IMG/VR virus record: IMGVR_UViG_3300031974_004396
Location: 1 to 58,298 of that record
DNA from: a virus
Length of the DNA: 58,298 nucleotides
Direction: 5' to 3' (one strand)
Positions 51,275 through 58,298 of this stretch are shown piece after piece. Below the pieces are notes generated by a model, which was given only the letters and a program-made list of their open reading frames with translations, made no database searches and was not told the DNA's origin. Each line of letters starts with the position of its first letter. The stretch's first letter is position 1. The position numbers were made by a program, and so were the translations under genes.

Positions 51275-51972
51275 TTTATCACTTTTACTAATAATGTATT
51301 TTTGGTAATCAAATTGTTTCCGTCCTTTTCTTTTGACCTTGGTATCTCATCTAAGAAACCTTTAGCAATAATATTACCACCTACTACCAGTCTATCAAGT
51401 AATTGCAAATCTGTCAAGGTCTTTTCTTTACAAGTATTATATCCTGTAATACGAGAACCCTTAACTGACAAGCCTCCGTTACCTGCATCAAACTGTGTAA
51501 GTTTTTTAGATGAAGTGTTGTAAGTGTAAAGCATCCTTGCACGAATAATTTCTTCAGGGTTAATCGATTCGTACTTGGTAAACTTCTGTTGGTAAGGTAA
51601 TTTACGAACCATCTGTTTAGGTGTTTTGATACGAACCTTACGTACAGGTTTGTATTCTTCAACGTATGCATCCACATCTTTTTCGATGTCTTGTAAAAAT
51701 TTAATGAATCGTTTACGTTGAGGTTTGGTGAGGAAACTATATGCTTCTTCTATTTGTTCACACCCTTCTTTGTTTTCTAGTTCCTTTATCTGTTCGTTTA
51801 ATAGTCCTCGCATGTATGCAACAACTTTACCACTGTAGTCTAATTGTTTTAAATACTTGGACATGGAGAAAGAATTCTTGCAGTCGTTATCTACAAACTT
51901 ATCAATTTGTGCATCGACTTCAACAAAAGCATCCAGTGCTTTCTGTCGCATTCTTTCTTGAATATTAACCAC
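51271..51972 (-). CDS. conserved phage protein next to RNase H, unknown
   Basis: A 233-residue basic protein. FLTKPQRKRFIKFLQDIEKD and PEEIIRARMLYTYNTSSKKL, then GGLSVKGSRITGYNTCKEKT, are conserved in large marine phages. 'YNTxxxKLxxF...GLSVKGxxIxxYN' marks a known but uncharacterised family. It may bind nucleic acid, given charge and position. Confidence 0.72.
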   Translation of the reverse strand: MVNIQERMRQKALDAFVEVDAQIDKFVDNDCKNSFSMSKYLKQLDYSGKVVAYMRGLLNEQIKELENKEGCEQIEEAYSFLTKPQRKRFIKFLQDIEKDVDAYVEEYKPVRKVRIKTPKQMVRKLPYQQKFTKYESINPEEIIRARMLYTYNTSSKKLTQFDAGNGGLSVKGSRITGYNTCKEKTLTDLQLLDRLVVGGNIIAKGFLDEIPRSKEKDGNNLITKNTLLVKVIK

Positions 51973-52633
51973 TTTGACTCCCTACAAATTGGAAGTTACC
52001 TGCAATACTAATTCGTTCTGCACCTTCTTTATAGAAAGAGTGAACACAATGTTGCAACCATGATGGGAACATAATAATATCACCCACTTGAGGGTAGTGT
52101 TGATATTGTGAAAAGTTCATCCAGTTCATTTCACCGTATTTTAGTTCAAGTGAACCACCTAGTGACTGACCTTTTTGTCTATCGAAATGATTGTCCAATG
52201 CTTCTTCATAAGAAACATCATTCTTAGTGTACATTACAAATGACCACATTCCATCATGTAGGTGAGGGGGGTTGTATTCATTTGCTTTTTGAATGTTAAC
52301 CCATAGTGCATCAACCACACATTGATTGAAATCAAAATCTTGGAATTGATAACCAGTAACTTTTTCTATTCCATCACACATGTTACCTAAGTGTTGTTTT
52401 AGATGGGCATAGACTCTATTAGAACAGAGGTCTGAAATATTGTATTGTTGAATGATACGTCCTGCAAGACGTTCACCCATATCACGTGACTCATCATTCC
52501 TAACAGTTTCAACATGTGTTTGAAGTTCATGTAAAATATTTACATCTAATTGACCCACATATACTGGTGGCCCAAAAGGTGCAAATACATGACCTTGTGT
52601 TTTAGTCCAATCTTCTGGCATTCCTGTATTCAT
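51965..52633 (-). CDS. 2OG-Fe(II) oxygenase-like protein
   Basis: A 222-residue protein of the putative 2OG-Fe(II) oxygenase group (TIGR02466-like). WVNIQKANEYNPPHLHDGMW holds the first metal ligands (H124, H126/D127), GGSLELKYGE follows, and YPQVGDIIMFPSWLQHCVHS with ERISIAGNF gives H195 and R207. All expected residues are present, so it is probably active. Target unknown. It is the second oxygenase in the window and is not similar to the one at 44.7 kb. Confidence 0.82.
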   Translation of the reverse strand: MNTGMPEDWTKTQGHVFAPFGPPVYVGQLDVNILHELQTHVETVRNDESRDMGERLAGRIIQQYNISDLCSNRVYAHLKQHLGNMCDGIEKVTGYQFQDFDFNQCVVDALWVNIQKANEYNPPHLHDGMWSFVMYTKNDVSYEEALDNHFDRQKGQSLGGSLELKYGEMNWMNFSQYQHYPQVGDIIMFPSWLQHCVHSFYKEGAERISIAGNFQFVGSQSG

Positions 52634-52635
52634 AA

Positions 52636-52968
52636 TTAATTCTTATGTAGTTTAACAAAATATTCTGCATCAACAAGTACTAAAGGTTTGGTACGATTAC
52701 GTTTGATAACTACAAGAGGTTCATACCCTTTGCAATTTTCAGTTGCTTGTTCGTATGCTTTCCAAACATTTACTGCTTCTTGATTCTTACATTCTACACT
52801 ATAGGGGAAGATTTGTCTAGTCTGTTTTCCCATAATGATGTCCTCACCTTGAGAACCCATTGGACGTGACTCTATATCTTCTTCGTCTGCACCTAGTGTT
52901 TCAACTAAAAGACTCGCAAACCATTGTTGTAGTTTTCGTCCCTTAGCTTTCGCTGAACTTGTTTTCAT
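52636..52968 (-). CDS. PD-(D/E)XK endonuclease, resolvase-like
   Basis: A 110-residue protein. RPMGSQGEDIIMG (E42/D43) and FPYSVECKNQEAVNVWKAYE (E59-x-K61) form the nuclease core. Size and pattern resemble small Holliday-junction resolvases or VRR-type nucleases. The basic N-terminus KAKGRKLQQWFASLL fits DNA binding. It overlaps the carbamoyltransferase C-part gene by 26 bases. Confidence 0.75.
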   Translation of the reverse strand: MKTSSAKAKGRKLQQWFASLLVETLGADEEDIESRPMGSQGEDIIMGKQTRQIFPYSVECKNQEAVNVWKAYEQATENCKGYEPLVVIKRNRTKPLVLVDAEYFVKLHKN

Positions 52969-53578
52969 AATCTTGAGGGTTATCTGATTTTTGTCTTAGA
53001 CATTCGTAAGGAATGTAGAGGTCACCTTCCTCTTCAGGAATGTAAAGGTGATTAATCATTGAACGGTTACAAGTGTCAATTGCATCGTAGACACTCTCCA
53101 CTAAACTTTCTCCACCCAAGTTAAACGAGGTGTTGAAAATAATAGGAGTCCCAGTTCTTTCTCCAAACTTTTTAATCAGATTGTAGTAGACTGGATTGCC
53201 TTCTTCGGTTACGGTTTGAATTCGACACGTACCGTCTGCATGAACGAGAGAAGGAATCTCTTCGTATGCTTTGTCTTTAGATTGAATTGCAAAAGACATG
53301 TAAGGTGAACCGTGTTTTTCTAATTGCAACATTTCAAAGTATTCACTTGCATGTTCTTTAAGAACACTACATGCAAAAGGTCTGTAGTCTTCTCTCTGTT
53401 TGACTGTGTTGACAATTTGTTTTGCTTCAGGATGACGTGGGTCAAACAAGATGGAACGATTTCCTAATGCACGTGGGCCCCATTCAGACTGACCTTGATA
53501 GATTGCAACGATTTGTTGGTCATCAATGAGTTGGTCTAAGACCTCATCCATATCTCTAATTATATTCGTTACAATCAT
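52943..53578 (-). CDS. carbamoyltransferase, C-terminal part
   Basis: A 211-residue protein equal to the C-terminal (Carbam_trans_C) domain of NodU/CmcH/TobZ enzymes: GQSEWGPRALGNRSILFDPR, YRPFACSVLKEHA, HADGTCRIQTVTEE and IIFNTSFNLGGESLVESVYD. In most relatives it is fused to the N-part. Here it starts on ATGA shared with the stop of the N-part, so both chains are likely made together and form one enzyme. Confidence 0.85.
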   Translation of the reverse strand: MIVTNIIRDMDEVLDQLIDDQQIVAIYQGQSEWGPRALGNRSILFDPRHPEAKQIVNTVKQREDYRPFACSVLKEHASEYFEMLQLEKHGSPYMSFAIQSKDKAYEEIPSLVHADGTCRIQTVTEEGNPVYYNLIKKFGERTGTPIIFNTSFNLGGESLVESVYDAIDTCNRSMINHLYIPEEEGDLYIPYECLRQKSDNPQDYENKFSES

Positions 53579-54738
53579 TCTTCTTCTCCTTTATCTTCTA
53601 AGTGTCTTGCAAGATTTAATGCAACTCCAACTGCAGTTCCACCATCGTGTGCAATAGGGTCAACAAAGAATTCTATATCAGGGAATCTTTGCATGTACTT
53701 ATAATTGTTGGTACAGTTCAACGAGTAACCGCCTGAGAGGACGATTTTCTTAAGGTCAGGGTTTAGGTCTAATGCACGTTGAATAATTGCACAGGAGTGT
53801 TCTAGGGACTCCAGTTCACATTGTTGTGATACTGTATGTCTAGAAAACACATTAGGTGTAACAGGTTGAGGTGCATAAGATGCCATACCCATAACCTTAC
53901 CTGCAGCACGACCTTTTGTATCACATCCTAATGCATAGGACAGATTACTAAAGTTCATACCACATGAGGGTAGGGAAGTGAACACTGTTGGTACACCTTC
54001 AATCTCAACTTCTAAATCGTCAGGACAATCCAAACAGTTTTCTAACATGTTAACAAACCCTTCACCTTTCCAATCATTTAATCCTCTGTGATTAGAAAGT
54101 CTTTGCCATTGCAACTTAGGTTCTGTGTGTTTAGAATCGATGCGATAGATGGATTCGATTTCTTGATAATTAGGATAACGTTCATAGTGTCTCGTGGCAC
54201 CACCACCGTCCCATGCGATTGCAATCACTGGTTCATCGTCTGCATACCAAGGTGAGAAATAATATCCACACTCTGCATGATACAAATGATGTTCAGTATC
54301 AAAATGATATTTGTCCACTCCAAGTTGTTGTGCCATCTTGTCATGGATAATGTTATCACCGTCTAGTACTTCTTCCTTAATCGTAATACGTGGTTTTGCA
54401 CCTTTAACATTGAACTCTTCCATGATAAGTTCAAGACGACTACGAGTTACTTGTTCGTGTGCAAAGGCATTTGCAATATCGATTTGTAGTCTACGGTCTT
54501 GTTTAACTTCTTCAGAGAAACCTAAGACAAGAACTCTACGGTCAAAAGATGCAAAGGCAAGGTGTTCAGGTTGTTCGATACCACGTTGAACAATGGTTAA
54601 GAGTTCTGCTTCACCCTCTGAAGGTGACCAATACTTGTCACGTCTGTGTCTTTCTTCTTCCCACACATTCGTAATCTCACCGTCTTTAAAGGTGACAATC
54701 GAAGTATCGTGTGAAGAATTAATCGCAAGAATTTCCAT
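53575..54738 (-). CDS. carbamoyltransferase, N-terminal (Kae1-like) part
   Basis: A 387-residue protein. MEILAINSSHDTSIVTFKDG, HHLYHAECGYYFSPWYADDE with the metal-binding His pair, IAWDGGGATRHYER, KIVLSGGYSLNCTNNYKYMQ and PIAHDGGTAVGVALNLARHL are the N-domain marks of O-carbamoyltransferases. Carbamoyl phosphate is converted to carbamoyl-adenylate here and then passed to a hydroxyl of a sugar or other molecule. With the C-part it makes 598 residues, the normal full length. Substrate unknown; glycan decoration is likely. Confidence 0.87.
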   Translation of the reverse strand: MEILAINSSHDTSIVTFKDGEITNVWEEERHRRDKYWSPSEGEAELLTIVQRGIEQPEHLAFASFDRRVLVLGFSEEVKQDRRLQIDIANAFAHEQVTRSRLELIMEEFNVKGAKPRITIKEEVLDGDNIIHDKMAQQLGVDKYHFDTEHHLYHAECGYYFSPWYADDEPVIAIAWDGGGATRHYERYPNYQEIESIYRIDSKHTEPKLQWQRLSNHRGLNDWKGEGFVNMLENCLDCPDDLEVEIEGVPTVFTSLPSCGMNFSNLSYALGCDTKGRAAGKVMGMASYAPQPVTPNVFSRHTVSQQCELESLEHSCAIIQRALDLNPDLKKIVLSGGYSLNCTNNYKYMQRFPDIEFFVDPIAHDGGTAVGVALNLARHLEDKGEEE

Positions 54739-54771
54739 AATATATTTTCCTGTTTTATTTTATATAGTTAT

Positions 54772-54936
54772 TTAGGAGTCCGAATATTTTTTTTCTAATT
54801 GTTCTACTGTGACCAAGTCATCGTCAATAAACATATTGATGATGTCTCGTTTACCTTGTCTCCATCCTGCAAACCAAGAACCTCCTGCACATACAAGAAT
54901 AAAGACAGCGTGAATTATAATTAAATCTGTGGTCAT
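54772..54936 (-). CDS. small single-pass membrane protein
   Basis: A 54-residue protein from ATG 54936: MTTDLIIIHAVFILVCAGGS, then WFAGWRQGKRDIINMFIDDD and a charged end. Its start overlaps the stop of the upstream gene (ATGA). Function unknown. Confidence 0.65.
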   Translation of the reverse strand: MTTDLIIIHAVFILVCAGGSWFAGWRQGKRDIINMFIDDDLVTVEQLEKKYSDS

Positions 54937-55121
54937 ATACCATTCTCCCAATCGATGTCATCGTCATCCTTATTACGTTTAGGAAACGACACCTTATGTT
55001 TGTATTTATCCCAGTAGAATGCCACCACTGCATACAACCCAGTAAATAACACAACCCAAAATAATAACGTAAATATTAAATGGTACATAAAAATAGGAAA
55101 GTTCCAAAACACATCCCACAT
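54933..55121 (-). CDS. small membrane protein with acidic tail
   Basis: A 62-residue protein: MWDVFWNFPIFMYHLIFTLL, FWVVLFTGLYAVVAFYW, then basic and Asp-rich residues (KRNKDDDDIDWENGI). One or two membrane helices. The ATG follows the previous stop at once (TAATATG). Frames at 54851-55054 overlap it and are shadows. Confidence 0.65.
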   Translation of the reverse strand: MWDVFWNFPIFMYHLIFTLLFWVVLFTGLYAVVAFYWDKYKHKVSFPKRNKDDDDIDWENGI

Positions 55122-55122
55122 A

Positions 55123-55302
55123 TTATTCTCCCTTAGCGAAGTGTAACCTTCGTTCTACTAATTCACGAACATCTTTTTCTTTGTACCAAAGTCCACTAAA
55201 CATTTGTGTGGAATCAGGCCACTCAACGATGTATCGTTTATAACCAAAAGGACGTTCATAAAAAATACGAACATCCCCATAACTTTCAACTAATACTCTC
55301 AT
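55123..55302 (-). CDS. small protein, unknown (59 residues)
   Basis: From ATG 55302: MRVLVESYGDVRIFYERPFG, then YIVEWPDSTQMFSGLWYKEK and a helical, basic end. The alternating pattern suggests a small beta domain. It overlaps the DUF6552-like gene by 4 bases. Confidence 0.65.
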   Translation of the reverse strand: MRVLVESYGDVRIFYERPFGYKRYIVEWPDSTQMFSGLWYKEKDVRELVERRLHFAKGE

Positions 55303-55610
55303 GATATTGTATTAAATAAATTCCTTAATAAAAATAATAAACCTGCACCGTTTAAAATAATTAATGCACGGTCATTCCATATGATGGACACTGCTAACCA
55401 TAAGACGATGCCCATAATAGACAAGACGAGGTCATAGAGTTGAAACCCTTCGACTCCTCGCATCGACATTGCAATCAAAACAAATGCAGATGCAACCCAT
55501 TTAAGATACCAGTCTAGTGTGTACTTAGGAGTTGCAGATTTAAATATTCGTGGGGATTTTAATTTCCCAATCTGTTCTTTTTGTTCTTCTGTAAATTCTA
55601 TTTTTGGCAC
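55299..55610 (-). CDS. conserved phage membrane protein (KYTLDWYLKW family)
   Basis: I use the GTG at 55610, four bases after GGAGG, giving 103 residues (PKIEFTEEQKEQIGKLKSPR after the start). The conserved DWYLKWVASAFVLIAMSMRG and LWLAVSIIWNDRALIILNGA segments contain three membrane helices. This protein is common in T4-like marine phages; its role is unknown. Confidence 0.72.
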   Translation of the reverse strand: MPKIEFTEEQKEQIGKLKSPRIFKSATPKYTLDWYLKWVASAFVLIAMSMRGVEGFQLYDLVLSIMGIVLWLAVSIIWNDRALIILNGAGLLFLLRNLFNTIS

Positions 55611-55756
55611 GTTACCTCCAACGTCTTTGTTAACCAAGTAGGGTCAATTGCAAATGCAAGTATTAAAATAAACATGGTGACGAGTGTCACCATGTTTAGA
55701 AAGAACCATAGGATTGCAACAATATTTACAAATCCTTTCCATGCAAAATCAAGCAC
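55598..55756 (-). CDS. small membrane protein (GTG start)
   Basis: A 52-residue frame fills the gap between the HNH gene and the next membrane gene. A GTG at 55756 overlaps the HNH stop by 8 bases. LDFAWKGFVNIVAILWFFLN and TLVTMFILILAFAIDP form two helices. The start is not certain. Confidence 0.5.
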   Translation of the reverse strand: MLDFAWKGFVNIVAILWFFLNMVTLVTMFILILAFAIDPTWLTKTLEVTCQK

Positions 55757-57314
55757 CAGTCAACTCCTTAAAGTAAGTGTCATGGTCATAATCCAAGTCA
55801 TAATTCTCTTGAATATATTCTGCAAAGTGGTCTGCTCTCATATTTAAACGTTTACCGTTTATTTGTTTTGATGTTACGACTAGGTTGTCCATGGTAGTCT
55901 CACCACCGTGTGAATGTAACACATAGTGGTCTCCTACTGCACGGTCAAGTGTTAAAGGCACTCCAGTCCAAAAACACTTACCACCTTGTTCAGTCAGTCT
56001 TTGACTTTTCTCTTCGTCAGTGAAGGCACGCTTACCATCTTTATTTGTGATACCCCACTCTTTTTTAGTGCAGGTATCCAGTACCTTTTTAATCGTCCCA
56101 ATTGCAATTGCATTCTTACCACCAAACAATTGTTTGAAGGGTTGCATGACAGCAGGTGCATCTTTTTTGGACTTCGGTTCTGCAGTCCACATTGTTTCTT
56201 TTTCGAAAAGTCTTTTCGTCATGCAACTCCAGTCGGTGTAAATCTTGTCGAATTGAGCACCATACTTGACAGTGTCTAACGAAACCTTCGGATTGAGTTT
56301 TCTTCCAGTACCCTTACCTGTGATGTCAATCAGTGACACTGCATAACACACCATTATCAAAGACACCATTGGAGTCAAACGTTGTTTGTTAGGATAGGTA
56401 TCAAAAATATTGAGTGCAAGGTTAAGAATCTGTCTGATGAGTTTTTCATCGGTATAGGTTACTGCAAACACGCCACCACCTTTTTGAACTTCTTTTACCC
56501 ATTGGGTTTGCATTGCTTGTGAGGAGATACCTTTTTTCCAATCTTTACCGTATGAAAACAAGTAACACAAGTTCTGTAACCATTCGTCCACTTCCATTCT
56601 ACCGTTGAGTTTAAACCCTTTAGAGAAATATTTGAGTGTTTGTTTACCGTTTCTATCGGTGGTTCTCTGAAACAGAGGATGCACAAATTTTGAATACTGT
56701 GCTAGACCATCGTCTCTTGCAGTGTTACGAACAAAGTCAGAATACACACCCAACACGGCGTTTCGCATTTCTTGATGATTCATGGTATTGACATTGTTTA
56801 GAATTTTAATAAACAAGTCAGACGTTTCTTGGTCGTCTAGATTGACGTACCACTTACAGGATATACCGTAGTTACGAATAACATCCTTGACTTCATCAGG
56901 AAGTTCAGAATACAAGAGACCACCATAGTCTGTGCCTCTAAAAAAAGTATCAGGTGCAAGAGGAAACCCATCGTTCATATAGTCTAGGGGTGCAGAGGTT
57001 CTCTGTTGTCCATCCGTGAGTTCAAACCTCAGTGGACTCATCACACGAATGTGAATCTCAGGAATGGATTTATACCCTTCCTCAAGAATGGTTTTGAGTA
57101 CTTCCTGTTTCCACGGTATCGAAGCGACCTTTTCACGCTGGTAGGTACGTACACCAGTAAAGAAGTTTTTCTCTTTGAAACAAGAGTCGAATAACCAATC
57201 GACAGACACTTCACCCTTAATAAAAGTAGAAGTCCCCTCATCGAAGGTTGGTTGAAATTCCGTGACAAAGTTTTCTTTGTCAGGGTCGATTACATAGTTT
57301 TTATATGTTGACAT
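55749..57314 (-). CDS. DUF262 and HNH nuclease-domain protein
   Basis: A 521-residue protein. The N-terminal DUF262 (ParB/Srx-like) domain has TYQREKVASIPWK and FELTDGQQRTSAPLDY with DGQQR at 101-105, the nucleotide-hydrolysis motif of this family. The C-terminus has an HNH nuclease: CFWTGVPLTLDRAVGDHYVL, H467-S-H469-GG, TTMDNLVVTSKQINGKRL. This domain pair is that of GmrSD-type modification-dependent enzymes. In a phage it could degrade host or rival DNA (inference). Strong AAGGAGGG ribosome site and its own promoter. Confidence 0.82.
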   Translation of the reverse strand: MSTYKNYVIDPDKENFVTEFQPTFDEGTSTFIKGEVSVDWLFDSCFKEKNFFTGVRTYQREKVASIPWKQEVLKTILEEGYKSIPEIHIRVMSPLRFELTDGQQRTSAPLDYMNDGFPLAPDTFFRGTDYGGLLYSELPDEVKDVIRNYGISCKWYVNLDDQETSDLFIKILNNVNTMNHQEMRNAVLGVYSDFVRNTARDDGLAQYSKFVHPLFQRTTDRNGKQTLKYFSKGFKLNGRMEVDEWLQNLCYLFSYGKDWKKGISSQAMQTQWVKEVQKGGGVFAVTYTDEKLIRQILNLALNIFDTYPNKQRLTPMVSLIMVCYAVSLIDITGKGTGRKLNPKVSLDTVKYGAQFDKIYTDWSCMTKRLFEKETMWTAEPKSKKDAPAVMQPFKQLFGGKNAIAIGTIKKVLDTCTKKEWGITNKDGKRAFTDEEKSQRLTEQGGKCFWTGVPLTLDRAVGDHYVLHSHGGETTMDNLVVTSKQINGKRLNMRADHFAEYIQENYDLDYDHDTYFKELTGA

Positions 57315-57400
57315 TTTTTATACCCTCCTTGGGCAGAATTAAATATGTTGTTGTCTTAAGAACCTTTCTTAAATTTAACATATTTGTTATTAATATAACT

Positions 57401-57429
57401 ATTATAATAAAAAATCTTCGCTTTGTCTA
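57401..57429 (-). promoter_or_regulatory. sigma-70 promoter for the DUF262-HNH gene
   Basis: TAGACA (57424-57429), 17 bases, TATAAT (57401-57406). The leader to the ATG at 57314 is about 80 bases. The rest of the 57315-57448 gap is very AT-rich with no gene. Confidence 0.65.
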
Positions 57430-57448
57430 GGGGAAAAATAAATAAAAG

Positions 57449-57601
57449 ATGAATAAACATCTAAAAGAAGTCGGAATGTCCTATATGGTACACCTAGTCC
57501 ACGCTTGGAAAATTGCAGGAATATTAATCATTCACGGAATATTCCCCAGTATATACACTCACAAAGCAAGGGAATTAATTAATCAGACTCACAATCTATA
57601 A
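57449..57601 (+). CDS. DUF6356-like small protein
   Basis: A plus-strand 50-residue protein: MNKHLKEVGMSYMVHLVHAW, KIAGILIIHGIFPSIYTHKA. The 'HLKE.GMSY..H...A......I.HG.FP..Y' pattern resembles DUF6356, a short membrane-associated family. It is the only plus-strand gene in the right half and converges with the 79-residue gene, overlapping it by 23 bases. Its ribosome site is weak (AAAAG). Confidence 0.55.
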   Translation: MNKHLKEVGMSYMVHLVHAWKIAGILIIHGIFPSIYTHKARELINQTHNL

Positions 57602-57818
57602 TCTCATACTCCCTTATAGATGCAATAAAAATATCTTCGTATCTATCGTTAAGTACGTCCCAACAAACAATACGCTCAGACTCTTTCTGTGAATTAATTA
57701 TAGTGTCATGTAGAGTGTAGATAGAAGTAATCATACGCCCACTTTTCATACTCTTAAACGTAATACGGACTTGATTTCCCTTTAAATCCTTGTGTAGACG
57801 GTCAAAAGAGACAGACAT
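57579..57818 (-). CDS. small beta-barrel phage protein (WYL_2/DUF2693-like)
   Basis: A 79-residue protein: LKGNQVRITFKSMKSGRMIT, YTLHDTI, IVCWDVLNDRYEDIFIASIR. The pattern 'VR.TF.....G....T.YTL...........VWDV.......F...SI' resembles the short WYL_2/DUF2693 phage proteins. Its ATG overlaps the stop of the lipoprotein gene by one base. Confidence 0.6.
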   Translation of the reverse strand: MSVSFDRLHKDLKGNQVRITFKSMKSGRMITSIYTLHDTIINSQKESERIVCWDVLNDRYEDIFIASIREYEIIDCESD

Positions 57819-58015
57819 TAGTGGTTTTCCTCTAGTATAGGGACATCAATATACTCGCAGTGAGTGTTGTCTTTGTTGCAAATCAGTATATTAGTCCGTG
57901 CAGTACACTCATGATTGTCACACTTCCATTTAATTAGATTATCATTCGGAAGTATACTGCAACCTGATAAAAAGGTTACGGAAGTGAAAATGGCCAGAAA
58001 AAAATTTTTAGTCAT
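57818..58015 (-). CDS. small lipoprotein
   Basis: A 65-residue protein with a lipoprotein signal peptide, MTKNFFLAIFTSVTFLSGCS; the lipobox LSGC puts the lipidated Cys at 19. The 47-residue mature part has four more Cys, which could form two disulfides. It would be held at the outer or inner membrane. Superinfection exclusion or a spanin role are possible; spanins rarely have this many Cys. Confidence 0.78.
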   Translation of the reverse strand: MTKNFFLAIFTSVTFLSGCSILPNDNLIKWKCDNHECTARTNILICNKDNTHCEYIDVPILEENH

Positions 58016-58109
58016 GTGTTTATATATCCACTGAGAATATTAAAGGTGGGGGGTTTAGTCGTTTCTCAGACCGTCTAGGAGTCCCTCAGCACTGTTTTGA
58101 GACGTTTCC

Positions 58110-58298
58110 CTATACATACCCCTTAGTCCACTCTCGGAACTCCTCTGAGAGCATTCTACGAAGTTCTACGACATGACCCTTTGATTGCAACTCTGAGAGC
58201 ATCCTATCCGCCTCTGAGAGACTCACAGGACTCGCAGTGCGCTTGACTAGGTTATGACTCTTATCGATATTGACAATCTTAGTGTCAATACTGTATAC
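58110..58298 (-). CDS. C-terminal part of an unknown protein (cut by the window edge)
   Basis: A frame open from the right edge to TAG at 58110 gives 62 residues. It is Ser/Glu/Arg-rich and helical, and repeats the RMLSE motif twice (DRMLSELQS and RRMLSEEFRE). Plus-strand repeats of ctctgagag match this. The 94-base gap 58016-58109 contains no gene. Confidence 0.5.
   Translation of the reverse strand, partial: VYSIDTKIVNIDKSHNLVKRTASPVSLSEADRMLSELQSKGHVVELRRMLSEEFREWTKGYV

Noticed and set aside
1-58298. Prophage or integration signals
   Set aside because: No integrase, repressor or attachment-like repeat was seen; the gene set is that of a lytic T4-like phage.

Overview
This window is part of an AT-rich genome of a T4-like marine myovirus (a relative of the T4-like cyanophages and pelagimyophages). 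The evidence is a co-linear set of T4 morphogenesis genes (wedge gp6, gp25, gp53; hub gp27-like and gp5; tube-cap gp48; tube-family gp54; gp26-type tail chaperone; tape measure; head completion gp4), T4 replication and transcription genes (gp32, gp59, gp33-like, RNase H), T4-type late promoters (TATAAATA), three tRNAs and a phage ribosomal protein bS21. No photosynthesis gene is present, so the host cannot be named; a heterotrophic marine bacterium is a reasonable inference. The amidinotransferase, KdsB, carbamoyltransferase and oxygenase genes suggest modification of surface glycans or small metabolites.

Layout: almost everything is on the minus strand. 1-5.9 kb is a tail-fibre or decoration module: a fibre-like protein cut by the left edge, an amidinotransferase, small structural proteins and two adjacent proteins built of short Tyr/Pro/Gln repeats. 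5.9-28.4 kb is the baseplate module, read right to left as gp48, gp53, gp27-like, gp5, an 864-residue coiled-coil protein, gp25, gp6, and then very large wedge or fibre proteins of 1488, 489 and 2233 residues. At 28.4 kb a short divergent region with two T4-type late promoters launches gp48 leftward and a plus-strand cassette (gp4, HAD phosphatase, CMP-KDO synthetase) rightward. 30.2-35.8 kb is the tail-tube module: tape measure, a two-helix membrane protein, and a tail assembly chaperone with a -1 frameshift site. 35.8-41 kb holds bS21, gp32, gp59, gp33-like and an MGME1-like nuclease.

41-58 kb is an early/accessory region packed with small overlapping genes, many of them membrane proteins. 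It includes a SleB-type lysin, the tRNAs, two 2OG-Fe(II) oxygenases, SDR, kinase/nucleotidyltransferase and radical SAM enzymes, RNase H, a resolvase-like nuclease, a carbamoyltransferase split into two genes, a DUF262-HNH nuclease and a lipoprotein. At least 13 coding regions shorter than 60 residues were found by reading the gaps.

Regulation visible in the sequence: late genes use TATAAATA or CATAAATA, sometimes placed so close to the ATG that a leaderless mRNA is implied. Early genes use near-consensus sigma-70 promoters with 18-bp spacing. In three of them the -35 box lies in the loop of the terminator hairpin of the preceding gene, a compact terminator-promoter element that is the most unusual signal in the window.
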